Shown here one piece after another: positions 15,761 through 24,668 of a DNA stretch of 31,970 nucleotides. A program made the translations under genes and the position numbers. The first letter of the stretch is position 1. Each line of letters opens with the position of its first letter. The notes under the pieces are model-generated. The model was not told the origin of the DNA. It saw nothing but the letters and a program-made list of their open reading frames with translations, and ran no database searches. The stretch spans positions 6,400-38,369 of the forward strand of contig CAJTMM010000006.1 of NCBI GenBank assembly GCA_910577465.1, written 5' to 3'. The DNA is from an uncultured Muribaculaceae bacterium (GTDB lineage: Bacteria > Bacteroidota > Bacteroidia > Bacteroidales > Muribaculaceae).

Positions 15761-17305
15761 TTATGCAAGTTTGCGAAGGAGGGAGTTGAGACTTACGTTG
15801 TCGTGGATGAGACGGTGAAGGTCGGCAACGTTGACACGAGTCTGCTCCATGCTGTCGCGGTGACGGAGTGTTACGGTGTTGTCTTCCAATGTCTGATGGT
15901 CGACTGTGATGCAGTAAGGGGTGCCTATGGCATCCTGACGGCGATAACGCTTGCCGATAGAATCCTTTTCGTCGTAGTGTGTTGAGAAGTCGAATTTCAG
16001 GTCATTGACTATCTCACGGGCTTTTTCAGGCAGTCCGTCTTTGCGTACGAGCGGCATAACAGCGCATTTTACAGGTGCAAGTGCTGCCGGTAAGTGGAGT
16101 ACTACGCGGGTTTCGCCATTGTCGAGTTTCTGCTCTTCATAAGCGGAACATAGAACTGAAAGGAACATACGGTCAACACCGATAGATGTTTCAATTACAT
16201 AGGGTACGTAGCTTTCTCCCAACTCGGGGTCAAAGTATTTGATGTTTTTCCCAGAGAATTTTTCGTGTTGCGAGAGGTCGAAATTTGTACGGGAGTGTAT
16301 GCCTTCCACTTCCTTGAAGCCAAATGGCATTTGGAATTCGATGTCAGTTGCCGCATTGGCGTAGTGAGCAAGTTTTTCGTGGTCGTGATAACGATATTTC
16401 TCATCGCCCAGACCAAGAGCCTTATGCCATTTCAGACGCCATTCCTTCCATGTGGAGAACCATTTGAGTTCTTCGCCGGGACGTACGAAGAATTGCATTT
16501 CCATCTGTTCGAACTCGCGCATACGGAATATGAACTGGCGGGCTACAATCTCGTTGCGGAATGCCTTGCCTATCTGCGCAATGCCGAAAGGAATGCGCAT
16601 ACGTCCGGTTTTCTGAACGTTGAGGTAGTTTACAAAAATACCTTGTGCGGTTTCGGGGCGAAGGTACACGGTCATGGCGCCATCGGCAGTGCTACCCATT
16701 TCGGTACGGAACATCAGGTTGAACTGGCGTACCTCCGTCCAGTTGCGGGTTCCTGATATCGGACATACTATCTCCTGGTCAATGATTATCTGACGGAGTT
16801 CCTCAAGATTGTTGTCGTTCATCGCATTGGCGAACCGTTCGTGCAGAGTGTCGCGTTTGGCTGCGTATTCCGATACGCGCGGGTTGGTTTGACGATACAA
16901 CGCTTCGTCAAATGATTCGCCGAAGCGTTTGCGTGCCTTGGCTACTTCCTTTTCAATCTTATCATCGTATTTTGCGATTTCTTCCTCTATCAGGACGTCG
17001 GCGCGATAGCGTTTTTTAGAGTCTCGGTTGTCAATCAACGGGTCGTTGAACGCATCGACATGTCCGGATGCTTTCCATATTGTGGGGTGCATGAATATGG
17101 CGGAATCTATACCTACGATATTCTCGTGAAGCAGTGTCATGGAATCCCACCAATAGCGTTTGATATTGTTTTTCAATTCCACACCATTCTGTCCGTAATC
17201 ATAAACGGCTGATAAGCCGTCGTAAATTTCGCTTGATTGGAACACGAATCCATATTCTTTTGCGTGTGAAACTATCTTTTTGAAAACTTCGTCCTGTTGA
17301 GCCAT
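15761..17305 (-). CDS. glyS: Glycyl-tRNA synthetase (single-chain alpha2 type)
   Basis: 514 residues, the homodimeric class II enzyme and not the alpha2-beta2 form. It charges tRNA-Gly with glycine in the cytoplasm. It opens with the family motif GFVFQSSEIYDGLSAVYDYG. The class II core includes the motif 2 region FRNEIVARQFIFRMREFEQ and motif 3 SIGVDRMFLSVLCSAY. The anticodon-binding domain starts with LPAALAPVKCAVMPLV at about residue 405 and ends near LRK. The ATG at 17303-17305 gives the standard N-terminus. It heads a probable operon with lemA and the FKBP gene. Confidence 0.96.
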   Translation of the reverse strand: MAQQDEVFKKIVSHAKEYGFVFQSSEIYDGLSAVYDYGQNGVELKNNIKRYWWDSMTLLHENIVGIDSAIFMHPTIWKASGHVDAFNDPLIDNRDSKKRYRADVLIEEEIAKYDDKIEKEVAKARKRFGESFDEALYRQTNPRVSEYAAKRDTLHERFANAMNDNNLEELRQIIIDQEIVCPISGTRNWTEVRQFNLMFRTEMGSTADGAMTVYLRPETAQGIFVNYLNVQKTGRMRIPFGIAQIGKAFRNEIVARQFIFRMREFEQMEMQFFVRPGEELKWFSTWKEWRLKWHKALGLGDEKYRYHDHEKLAHYANAATDIEFQMPFGFKEVEGIHSRTNFDLSQHEKFSGKNIKYFDPELGESYVPYVIETSIGVDRMFLSVLCSAYEEQKLDNGETRVVLHLPAALAPVKCAVMPLVRKDGLPEKAREIVNDLKFDFSTHYDEKDSIGKRYRRQDAIGTPYCITVDHQTLEDNTVTLRHRDSMEQTRVNVADLHRLIHDNVSLNSLLRKLA

Positions 17306-17332
17306 AATATCAATAATGTATTAATTTACGCG

Positions 17333-17340
17333 CAAATTTA
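17333..17340 (-). promoter_or_regulatory. -7 box of the glyS promoter
   Basis: TAAATTTG on the - strand, a perfect match to TAnnTTTG, 28 bases upstream of the glyS ATG. No good -33 box is seen at the usual distance. Confidence 0.6.
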
Positions 17341-17389
17341 CACATTTTTTTTGAATCAATGATACCCTGTGCCATTAAATACACGGTTA

Positions 17390-17421
17390 GTTGCCTATAT
17401 CCGTTCAAAGCCGTATATTTG
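17390..17421 (+). promoter_or_regulatory. Promoter of the TonB-dependent receptor gene
   Basis: GTTG (17390-17393), 20 bases, then TATATTTG (17414-17421), a perfect -7 box. The predicted leader is only about 20 bases. It is divergent from the glyS promoter. Confidence 0.7.
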
Positions 17422-17449
17422 CAGAAATTTAATGGAATAGAATAGATAG

Positions 17450-19720
17450 ATGGATATCCGATATGTTTTGTGCGTTTCGCTTATGGCTTTGTCATTGGCG
17501 GGACATGCCAATATTAGTGAGATAGAGTCGGACACTACCCGATGGCTTGGTGATGTGACGGTTACGGCAATAAAGCAGAAGGAAGATTTGAGCCTGCAAC
17601 CTCTTGCCGCCACGGTTATCAGGCAACCGCAATTGGAGCGTTGGGGTGTCAATGCTATGAAAAACGTGAGCGAGATTTCACCGAACTTTTATATGCCCGA
17701 TTACGGCAGCCGCATGACTTCGAGTATTTATGTGCGTGGAATAGGCGCCCGTATGGAACAGCCGGTAGTGGGATTGAGCGTGGACAACGTGCCATATCTT
17801 AATAAGGATAATTATGATTTTGATGTCGCTGATATTGAACGTATAGAGGTGTTGCGCGGTCCGCAGAGCACATTGTACGGACGTAATACCATGGGTGGTC
17901 AAATCAATATCTATACTCTGCAACCGATGTCGTATCAAGGTAGTCGAGTGATGGGTAGTGTAGGGAATGGACCGGAAGCCCGGATGGCATTGTCGCACTA
18001 TGCCAAATTCAATCCGAGCCTTGCCATGGGATTTACCGGCTTTTTCAGCTATTCCAAGGGCTTTTACACGAATTATTACAAAGATTACAAAGTGGGTTCG
18101 GATAAGAGTGCCAATCTGCGATGGAAGACGCAATGGCAGGTTAGCCCGACCGTGGCAGTGGATAACGTAGCTTCGTTCACATTGTCACGTCAGGGTGGAT
18201 ATCCATACGAACTTGTGGGCAGTGGAAAGATTAATTATAACGATACCTGTTTCTATAGGCGCAATGCTTTCAGCGATGGATTGACGGTAAAATGGAACCC
18301 CGGAAAATTTACATTATCAAGTATTACGAGCGTGCAGTATATCGATGACAATATGACCCTTGACCAGGATTTTATGCCGCTCGATTACTTCACGCTTACG
18401 CAAGCACGTCATGAGTGGGCGCTTACTCAGGATGTGGTGGCGAGAGGTGCTGTGGATAAGTATTCGTGGATAGCCGGTGTATTCGGATTCTATAAGCATA
18501 CTTCCATGCATGCGCCTGTGACATTGAAAGAGGATGGCATCGCGCGGTTGATAACGGACCGGGTTAATACCAATGACCGGATACCTGTGAGAATTGAGTG
18601 GGGTGAGCCGTCGATAAGGCTTGGTAGCGATTTTGAGATACCGACCTGGGGGCTTGCGATGTATCATCAGAGTACCGTGGATTTAGGACGTGTGAATCTT
18701 TCGCTCGGTATGCGACTTGATTATGAGAAAACGTCCCTTGATTATCATAGTCTTTGCAATACGTCGTATTCGGTGTTTATGAAGAGTGGTGTGCCTCCGG
18801 TAGCGATATTGAACGGGGATGTGAAGATAGATGACAACGGGAAACTGTCGGATCATTTTCTGGAGTTTGTGCCTAAGTTCACCGTGTCGTACGACTTGCC
18901 CATGCATTCGGGGTCGAGTGTGTATGCTTCTGTGGGCAAGGGATATAAGTCCGGTGGATATAACACGCAGATGTTCAGTGAGGTGTTGCAGCAGCGTCTC
19001 ATGTCGGACATGATGCAGAATATGCCCGGAATGGGTGGTGGCGCGTCGGAAGGACCTGATGTGGATAATATAGTGAGCTATCGTCCCGAGAAGAGCTGGA
19101 ATTACGAAGTGGGTGCGCATATCGGTTGTGCCGAAGGTCGCGTTATGACTGATTTGGCGCTTTTCTATATAGATTGTCGCGACCAACAGCTTACTATGTT
19201 CCCCGAAGGCACCACTACCGGGCGTATCACTACTAATGCGGGTAGGACCCGAAGTTTCGGTGCTGAGGTTCAGGTGCGGTGTAATCCTAATGAGCATTGG
19301 GCTATGAATGTATCGTATGGGTACACGAATGCCAAGTTCCTGAGATTTGTGGATGGGGAGAATGATTATAGGAACCATTATGTCCCGTATGCTCCATCCA
19401 ATACGTTGTTTGCTTCTGCCACTTATTCGCATTCCGTCGGGTCGCGATGGTCTCTGGAATATAATCTTAACACCCGTGGGGTAGGGCGTATATATTGGAA
19501 TGAGGAAAATGATGCCAGCCAGCCTTTCTATGCACAGCTTGGCGCGTCAGTCACTGCTAAATGCGATTGGCTAAGCATCGAAGGATGGATGGAAAATGTT
19601 ACCGGTACGAAGTTCGATACATTTTATTTTGAGTCGATGAGTAACCGTTTCCTTCAGCGTGGCAAGCCGCGTAGGTTTGGTGTCACGGTGCGACTGGAAT
19701 TTGGCGCTTCACGGAAATAA
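17450..19720 (+). CDS. TonB-dependent outer-membrane receptor
   Basis: 756 residues. Signal peptide 1-20 (ending GHA), then a TonB-box-like segment GDVTVTA near 35, a plug domain (about 45-155) with SIYVRGIGARMEQP and the motif IERIEVLRGPQSTLYGRNTMGGQINI, then a 22-strand-type barrel ending in FGVTVRLEF. There is no carboxypeptidase-like N-terminal domain and no SusD neighbour, so it is not a standard Sus glycan transporter. A loop at residues 518-531 is rich in Met (518, 521, 522, 525, 528) and Gly. That may bind metal or only be flexible. The cargo is unknown: siderophore, metal or cofactor are options. The lipoprotein gene downstream is the likely partner. Confidence 0.92.
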   Translation: MDIRYVLCVSLMALSLAGHANISEIESDTTRWLGDVTVTAIKQKEDLSLQPLAATVIRQPQLERWGVNAMKNVSEISPNFYMPDYGSRMTSSIYVRGIGARMEQPVVGLSVDNVPYLNKDNYDFDVADIERIEVLRGPQSTLYGRNTMGGQINIYTLQPMSYQGSRVMGSVGNGPEARMALSHYAKFNPSLAMGFTGFFSYSKGFYTNYYKDYKVGSDKSANLRWKTQWQVSPTVAVDNVASFTLSRQGGYPYELVGSGKINYNDTCFYRRNAFSDGLTVKWNPGKFTLSSITSVQYIDDNMTLDQDFMPLDYFTLTQARHEWALTQDVVARGAVDKYSWIAGVFGFYKHTSMHAPVTLKEDGIARLITDRVNTNDRIPVRIEWGEPSIRLGSDFEIPTWGLAMYHQSTVDLGRVNLSLGMRLDYEKTSLDYHSLCNTSYSVFMKSGVPPVAILNGDVKIDDNGKLSDHFLEFVPKFTVSYDLPMHSGSSVYASVGKGYKSGGYNTQMFSEVLQQRLMSDMMQNMPGMGGGASEGPDVDNIVSYRPEKSWNYEVGAHIGCAEGRVMTDLALFYIDCRDQQLTMFPEGTTTGRITTNAGRTRSFGAEVQVRCNPNEHWAMNVSYGYTNAKFLRFVDGENDYRNHYVPYAPSNTLFASATYSHSVGSRWSLEYNLNTRGVGRIYWNEENDASQPFYAQLGASVTAKCDWLSIEGWMENVTGTKFDTFYFESMSNRFLQRGKPRRFGVTVRLEFGASRK

Positions 19721-19771
19721 AATGGCGTAAAGCATTGTTGGAACGAACTAAAATGCCGTTCCGGCGGTTGG

Positions 19772-20653
19772 ATGTATATGAGACACGTTCAACTATTTAT
19801 ATCGCTTTTTGCTTTGTTGCCCATGCTTTCTTCATGTAGGAGTGATGGTCCTCTAAGAAAGATAGTCATTGCCGACAGTCCGGCTACATTTAATTATGTG
19901 GTCAATACGGGTAGGGCTGTCTCGGAAGGTAGGGTATATCCCGATGCCGGTTATTATATGGTGTTTGACGACGATATGCAGGAGGTGAATCTGACCATAT
20001 CCAATCTCCAATATTCGCCCGAGTGCGCACCTGTGACAGTGAGTTTCAGCGGGCTTCAATGCAGTTATGATTTGTCCGGTCCCGGAAGTTTGAGAATCAT
20101 AGAAGCGGATGTGCTCGTTCCCGATGGTGCGGTGTCCGGCGATGTGATGTTGACGGATGTTGTTATTGTATATAGTCAGGCAAATGCGTTGGATTCGTAT
20201 AAGAGCGACGGTTTTTACGCCCGTTATACGGTTAATGGTAATTATCGGGTCACTGCGTATCCATATTCAGTGTTCGGGCAGGGGACTACCCGTATTATGC
20301 AAGATGCAGTTGATGGAGATAAAATAGATTACGATGTGGTGTATGAAACCACGCTTGACCCCAAAAGTATGTCGGCTTCCATATGTATCTCAGGTTTGCC
20401 GATGCTCGGTGATGGCGTTTCGGTGGAAATATCCGGGATTGGTTTTGCCTTTACCGACGAAGGTTACGAACTCTCGTTTGTTTCTGGCAGTACGTCTGTG
20501 AAGGTGTCGGACGGCACCGCGTCGTCTTTATCGCGGCTGGTTGGAGATGCCGATATGCGCGACCGTTTTGATTTGGATATTGATTTGGTATTTTCCGGAG
20601 TCGAGTATCGAATATCGGCGTTCCTTACGCCTAATTTGGTCGCCAACCGATGA
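19772..20653 (+). CDS. Unrecognised lipoprotein, partner of the TonB-dependent receptor
   Basis: 293 residues; a second ATG at 19778 is an equally good start. The leader ends in MLSSC (lipobox, Cys22), so it is probably a surface or periplasmic lipoprotein. I do not recognise the family. The mature part is almost all predicted beta strand. It seems to repeat a motif: VNLTISNLQYSPE...VSFSGLQCSYDLSGPGSLRI in the first half and ASICISGLPMLGDGVSVEISGIGFAF...YELSFVSG in the second. It starts 51 bases after the receptor gene on the same strand, which suggests capture or handover of the receptor's ligand. A hairpin at 19740-19762 between them lacks a T-run. Confidence 0.7.
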   Translation: MYMRHVQLFISLFALLPMLSSCRSDGPLRKIVIADSPATFNYVVNTGRAVSEGRVYPDAGYYMVFDDDMQEVNLTISNLQYSPECAPVTVSFSGLQCSYDLSGPGSLRIIEADVLVPDGAVSGDVMLTDVVIVYSQANALDSYKSDGFYARYTVNGNYRVTAYPYSVFGQGTTRIMQDAVDGDKIDYDVVYETTLDPKSMSASICISGLPMLGDGVSVEISGIGFAFTDEGYELSFVSGSTSVKVSDGTASSLSRLVGDADMRDRFDLDIDLVFSGVEYRISAFLTPNLVANR

Positions 20654-20747
20654 GTGTGTGCGGTCGGGATGTCGAAAGTTTTTCACATTTCGTCGCTAAT
20701 TGAGAAAAATGAATCGTAAACAGACGGAATATTTATGTTTTTTTGAC

Positions 20748-20755
20748 TATATTTG
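20748..20755 (+). promoter_or_regulatory. -7 box of the nuo-atp operon promoter
   Basis: TATATTTG matches TAnnTTTG exactly, 127 bases before nuoA. The -33 region is A/T-rich without a clear TTTG. It implies a 5' leader of about 120 bases (20762-20882), in which I see no known riboswitch. Confidence 0.6.
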
Positions 20756-20882
20756 CACCGTAAAATCGGTTTGCCATTAAAAACACAGTGAAGCATTGTG
20801 CCTTGTATTTTGGTAAGTGTTTGATAGCGTGTTGTGTATGGCTTAATGATTTGAGTTGTGCAAATATATTTGAATTAACAAT

Positions 20883-21251
20883 ATGGTATCATTAACGATT
20901 CAGTCTTCAACGCTTGCCATAGCAGCCGCATTGACGGGCATTGGTTTGGTGGCACTTGCGTTGTGGCTCGCGGGGCTGATTTCCCCCCGCTCCTTTAATC
21001 CCCAGAAGGGTGAGGCCTACGAATGTGGTATTCCTACTCGCGGCGAAAGCATGGCGCAGTTTAAGGTAGGCTATTATCTGTTTGCAATCCTGTTTTTGAT
21101 GTTTGACGTGGAATGTGTGTTCCTGTTCCCATGGGCTGTCCGCGTTAAGGAATTGGGCGGAGCCGGTTTGTTGAGCATCGCCATCTTTTTCTCAATATTA
21201 GTGCTGGGCTTGGTTTACGCTTGGCGGAAAGGAGCGCTTGAATGGAAGTAA
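20883..21251 (+). CDS. nuoA: NADH-quinone oxidoreductase (complex I) subunit A
   Basis: 122 residues with three membrane helices (about 8-32, 62-84, 92-114). NuoA lies in the membrane arm beside NuoH and helps to form the quinone site entrance. The conserved loop PQKGEAYECGIPTRGESMAQFKVGYY (about 40-65) and FDVECVFLFPWAV are typical. It opens the operon, and its last ten bases overlap the start of nuoB, a sign of coupled translation. Confidence 0.95.
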   Translation: MVSLTIQSSTLAIAAALTGIGLVALALWLAGLISPRSFNPQKGEAYECGIPTRGESMAQFKVGYYLFAILFLMFDVECVFLFPWAVRVKELGGAGLLSIAIFFSILVLGLVYAWRKGALEWK

Positions 21252-21850
21252 CAACAAAGAGCATGCCTTACGAGGCGTGGAAAGATAATGAGTATATCGA
21301 GAGCCTTGTAAAGGAATTGCAGGACAATGGCACCAACGTGGTAGTCGGTACTCTTGATAAATTGATTAACTGGGGTCGTTCGAACTCGATATGGCCGCTT
21401 ACGTTTGCTACAAGCTGTTGTGGTATCGAATTTGTGTCGCTCGGTGCGGCACGTTATGATATGGCTCGTTTTGGATGGGAAGTTGCCCGTTCGTCGCCCC
21501 GTCAAGCCGACTTTATAATGGTGGCCGGTACAATAGTGCATCGCATGGCTCCGGTATTGCGTCGTCTGTACGATCAGCTTGCAGAACCTAAATATGTGAT
21601 AGCGTGTGGAGCATGTGCCGTATCAGGTGGTCCGTTCAAGAAATCGTATCATGTGGTGATGGGTGTCGACCAGATTATACCCGTTGACGTGTATTTGCCC
21701 GGATGTCCTCCGCGCCCCGAAGCTATGATTTATTCCATTATGCAATTGTCGCGTAAGATTAAGGTGGAAAAATTCTTCGGAGGTGTCAATCGTCAGGAAA
21801 AACAGCAGGAATTCCTGAAAGCTCACCCAATGGAAGGTGTTGAGGATTAA
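21242..21850 (+). CDS. nuoB: NADH-quinone oxidoreductase subunit B
   Basis: 202 residues. NuoB carries cluster N2, the last iron-sulfur centre before quinone. All four expected cysteines are visible: Cys59-Cys60 (TSCCGIE), Cys125 (ACGACAVSGG) and Cys155 (YLPGCPPRPEA). The core RYDMARFGWEVARSSPRQAD is intact. The N-terminus (about 1-35) is polar and variable, as in the family. The start overlaps nuoA by ten bases. Confidence 0.96.
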   Translation: MEVTTKSMPYEAWKDNEYIESLVKELQDNGTNVVVGTLDKLINWGRSNSIWPLTFATSCCGIEFVSLGAARYDMARFGWEVARSSPRQADFIMVAGTIVHRMAPVLRRLYDQLAEPKYVIACGACAVSGGPFKKSYHVVMGVDQIIPVDVYLPGCPPRPEAMIYSIMQLSRKIKVEKFFGGVNRQEKQQEFLKAHPMEGVED

Positions 21851-21884
21851 ATTCAGATTGTAAAATAAGTTAACGATATAGATT

Positions 21885-23513
21885 ATGGCAAATATACAGG
21901 AAAGCATAGCCAAATTGTTTCCCGAAGCAACTTTTGAAGAGGGCGACATTTTAATGGTGAACATTCCCGATGCCAAATGGCATGCCTTGGCTAAAGAACT
22001 AAAGGAAAATGCCGATTTGAGTTTCGATTTTTTGGTTACTATAGTAGGTATGGACTGGACCGACAATCTCGGTTGCGTGTATTACCTTACTTCGACCAAA
22101 AATAATGCGCATCTTTCAGTTAAGGTGACGGCAGAGAGCCGTGAGAATCCGATGATGCATAGTGTATCGGATCTATGGAAGATTGCAGGAATATTCGAAC
22201 GCGAGGTGTATGACTTCTTTGGAATTGTGTTTATCGGCAATCCCGACATGCGTCGTCTCTTCCTAAGTATCGACTGGAGCGGTCATCCCCTGCGTAAAGA
22301 TTATGACGAAAATCCGGAACTTAATCCTGTGACTACCGATAGCGAACGTCAGAGTGACTTTACCGATACGTATGTTGAGACTCCCGACGGCAAAGTAGAG
22401 AAAAAGCAGGTTCGTGTATTTGATGAAAATGACTTTGTGGTCAACATAGGCCCGCAGCACCCCGCCACTCATGGTGTGCTCCGTTTCCGTACTGCGGTAG
22501 ATGGCGAGACAATAAAGAAGATTGACGTTTATATGGGCTATATCCACCGTGGTATAGAAAAGATATGTGAGAAACTCACGTATCCACAAACGTTGCATTT
22601 TATGGACCGTTTGGACTATTTCTCGGCTCATCCGTATCACCACTGTCTGTGCATGACTATAGAGCAGGCTGCCGGGATAGAGATTTCCCGTCGCGCACAG
22701 GTTATTCGTGTACTCATGGACGAGCTTTCACGCATAGCTTCGCATTGTCTTTTTATAGGAACATTCTGTATGGACCTTGGCGCGACTACTATGCTGTTCT
22801 ATACTCTGAGAGTGCGTGAGCAGATTCTCGATATCATGGAGAAGACCTGTGGTGCACGCATGACATTCAATTACGAATGCATAGGTGGCGTCATGCAGGA
22901 TTTGCATCCCGATTTTGTCAAGGATGTAAAAGCGTTACTTGAAGTATTGCCGAAGAACATCAAGGAATACAACAAGATATTTACCGGCAATGTTATAGCG
23001 AAGAACCGTATGGAGGGTGTAGGCACTCTTTCGCGTGAAGATGCTATCAACTGGTCAGTAACCGGTCCTTCAGGTCGTGCTTCAGGTTGGGCTTGCGATG
23101 TTCGTAAGACAAATCCTTATAGCATTTATGGCGAACTTGACTTTGAGCAGGTGGTACGTACCGAAGGTGATGCCATGGCTCGTTTCAAGGTGCGCATGAG
23201 CGAGATGGAACAGAGTGCCAAGATTATTGAGCAACTTATTGACAATATCCCCGATGGAGAATATTGCGTGAAAGTCCCCAAGGTGCTTAAACTTCCTGTA
23301 GGACGCTGGTTCCGTACGGTAGAGGGATGCCGTGGTACTTTCGGTATATATCTGGAAAGCGACGGTGCTACTTCTCCTTACCGTTTGAAGATAGCTCCTC
23401 CTTGCTTACCTGCGGCATCGGTAGTGGATCTTATCGCGCGCGGAAGCAAGATTGCCGACCTTATCACCATCGGTGGTTCTCTCGATTATATCATACCCGA
23501 TATGGACCGATAA
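21885..23513 (+). CDS. nuoCD: NADH-quinone oxidoreductase fused subunit C/D
   Basis: 542 residues. The NuoC (30 kDa) part spans about 1-150, with WKIAGIFEREVYDFFGI and GHPLRKDY. The NuoD (49 kDa) part begins near residue 180 with VVNIGPQHPATHGVLRF. It includes YMGYIHRGIEK, MDRLDYFSAHPYHH and the C-terminal APPCLPAASVVDLIARGSKIADLI. NuoD forms the quinone pocket with NuoB. The C-D fusion also occurs in E. coli and other Bacteroidota. In many bacteria nuoE, nuoF and nuoG come next; here nuoH follows directly after 49 bases. Confidence 0.96.
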   Translation: MANIQESIAKLFPEATFEEGDILMVNIPDAKWHALAKELKENADLSFDFLVTIVGMDWTDNLGCVYYLTSTKNNAHLSVKVTAESRENPMMHSVSDLWKIAGIFEREVYDFFGIVFIGNPDMRRLFLSIDWSGHPLRKDYDENPELNPVTTDSERQSDFTDTYVETPDGKVEKKQVRVFDENDFVVNIGPQHPATHGVLRFRTAVDGETIKKIDVYMGYIHRGIEKICEKLTYPQTLHFMDRLDYFSAHPYHHCLCMTIEQAAGIEISRRAQVIRVLMDELSRIASHCLFIGTFCMDLGATTMLFYTLRVREQILDIMEKTCGARMTFNYECIGGVMQDLHPDFVKDVKALLEVLPKNIKEYNKIFTGNVIAKNRMEGVGTLSREDAINWSVTGPSGRASGWACDVRKTNPYSIYGELDFEQVVRTEGDAMARFKVRMSEMEQSAKIIEQLIDNIPDGEYCVKVPKVLKLPVGRWFRTVEGCRGTFGIYLESDGATSPYRLKIAPPCLPAASVVDLIARGSKIADLITIGGSLDYIIPDMDR

Positions 23514-23562
23514 AACCACTACGAGTTCAACCACAAGCAAATAATAGTAATTTCTCACATAT

Positions 23563-24639
23563 ATGTTTGATTTTTCAATTTTGACAGAATGGATACACAG
23601 CCAACTCCTGCAGTTTATGCCGGAATGGCTCGCCGTGACTACAGAATGTGTCCTGATTGGCGTGGTTCTGTTATTGACTTATTCAGTGCTCGCATTGTTC
23701 TATATATGGTTCGAGCGTAAAGTGTGCGCGGCATTCCAGTGCCGTCTTGGCCCGAATCGTGTAGGTCCCTTCGGCTTGTTGCAGAGTGTAGCCGATATGT
23801 TCAAGATTTTAATCAAGGAGCTTATCTCACTCAATCATACCGACAAGTTCCTGTTCGCCCTCGCGCCTTATCTGGTGATATTGGCTTCTATGCTCGCTTT
23901 TGCCGTGCTACCGTGGGGTAACGGATTGCAGATTATCAACTTCAATATCGGCATCTTCTTCCTTATTGCCGTTTCGTCGATAGGTGTGTTGGGAATTCTG
24001 CTTGCCGGATGGTCAAGTAACAATAAGTTTACTCTTATCGGTGCCATGCGTTCCGGTGCGCAGATGGTTAGCTATGAGCTTTCCATAGGTCTGTCGGTGC
24101 TTACAATGGTGGCTTTTGCAGGAACAATGAATGTGGTAGAGATTGTCGAAGCTCAAAATAATCTCTGGTTCATATTCTCCGGTCACATCCCGGCGATAAT
24201 AGCATTCATTATTTACCTTATAGCCGGTACGGCTGAAACCAATCGTGGTCCGTTTGACCTTCCTGAAGCTGAAAGTGAGTTGACTGCCGGTTATCACACC
24301 GAATATTCCGGTATCCATTTCGGTTTCTTCTATCTTGCAGAATATCTTAACCTGTTTATCGTATCGGGAGTAGCCACGTTGCTGTTCTTCGGAGGTTGGA
24401 TGCCGTTGCATTTCCCCGGTTGGGACGGGTTCAATGCCATAATGGACTATATACCTTCGGTAGTGTGGTTTATAGGTAAGGCTATCGCTCTTTCGTTCAT
24501 TATCATTTGGTTTAAGTGGACGTTCCCCCGCTTGCGAATCGACCAGATGCTTGCCCTCGAATGGAAGTATCTGTTGCCTATCAACTTGTTCAATCTTGTG
24601 CTGATGGTGCTTATCATCGTCTATGGCATTCATTTTTAA
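23563..24639 (+). CDS. nuoH: NADH-quinone oxidoreductase subunit H
   Basis: 358 residues, about eight to nine membrane helices. NuoH links the quinone site to the proton channels. The family marks FERKVCAAFQCRLGPNRVGPFG (near 50-70), QSVADMFKILIKELI and the loop TNRGPFDLPEAESELTAGYHTEYSG (about 226-250), with its conserved acidic residues, are all present. It ends only 29 bases before atpD, where nuoI would be expected. Confidence 0.96.
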   Translation: MFDFSILTEWIHSQLLQFMPEWLAVTTECVLIGVVLLLTYSVLALFYIWFERKVCAAFQCRLGPNRVGPFGLLQSVADMFKILIKELISLNHTDKFLFALAPYLVILASMLAFAVLPWGNGLQIINFNIGIFFLIAVSSIGVLGILLAGWSSNNKFTLIGAMRSGAQMVSYELSIGLSVLTMVAFAGTMNVVEIVEAQNNLWFIFSGHIPAIIAFIIYLIAGTAETNRGPFDLPEAESELTAGYHTEYSGIHFGFFYLAEYLNLFIVSGVATLLFFGGWMPLHFPGWDGFNAIMDYIPSVVWFIGKAIALSFIIIWFKWTFPRLRIDQMLALEWKYLLPINLFNLVLMVLIIVYGIHF

Positions 24640-24668
24640 TAAAATATAAAGCATAATCATAAGTGACT

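Noticed and set aside
18683..19432. 249-residue open frame on the - strand opposite the TonB-dependent receptor
   Set aside because: Antisense shadow of a clear receptor gene; low-complexity His/Arg/Ile-rich translation with no family features.
19740..19762. Hairpin GGAACG/CGTTCC between the receptor and the lipoprotein as a terminator
   Set aside because: Only six pairs and no T-run; it sits next to the lipoprotein start, so co-transcription is more likely.
20865..20872. Second TATATTTG box just before nuoA
   Set aside because: It is only about ten bases from the ATG and has no -33 box at the right spacing; the box at 20748-20755 is a better candidate.
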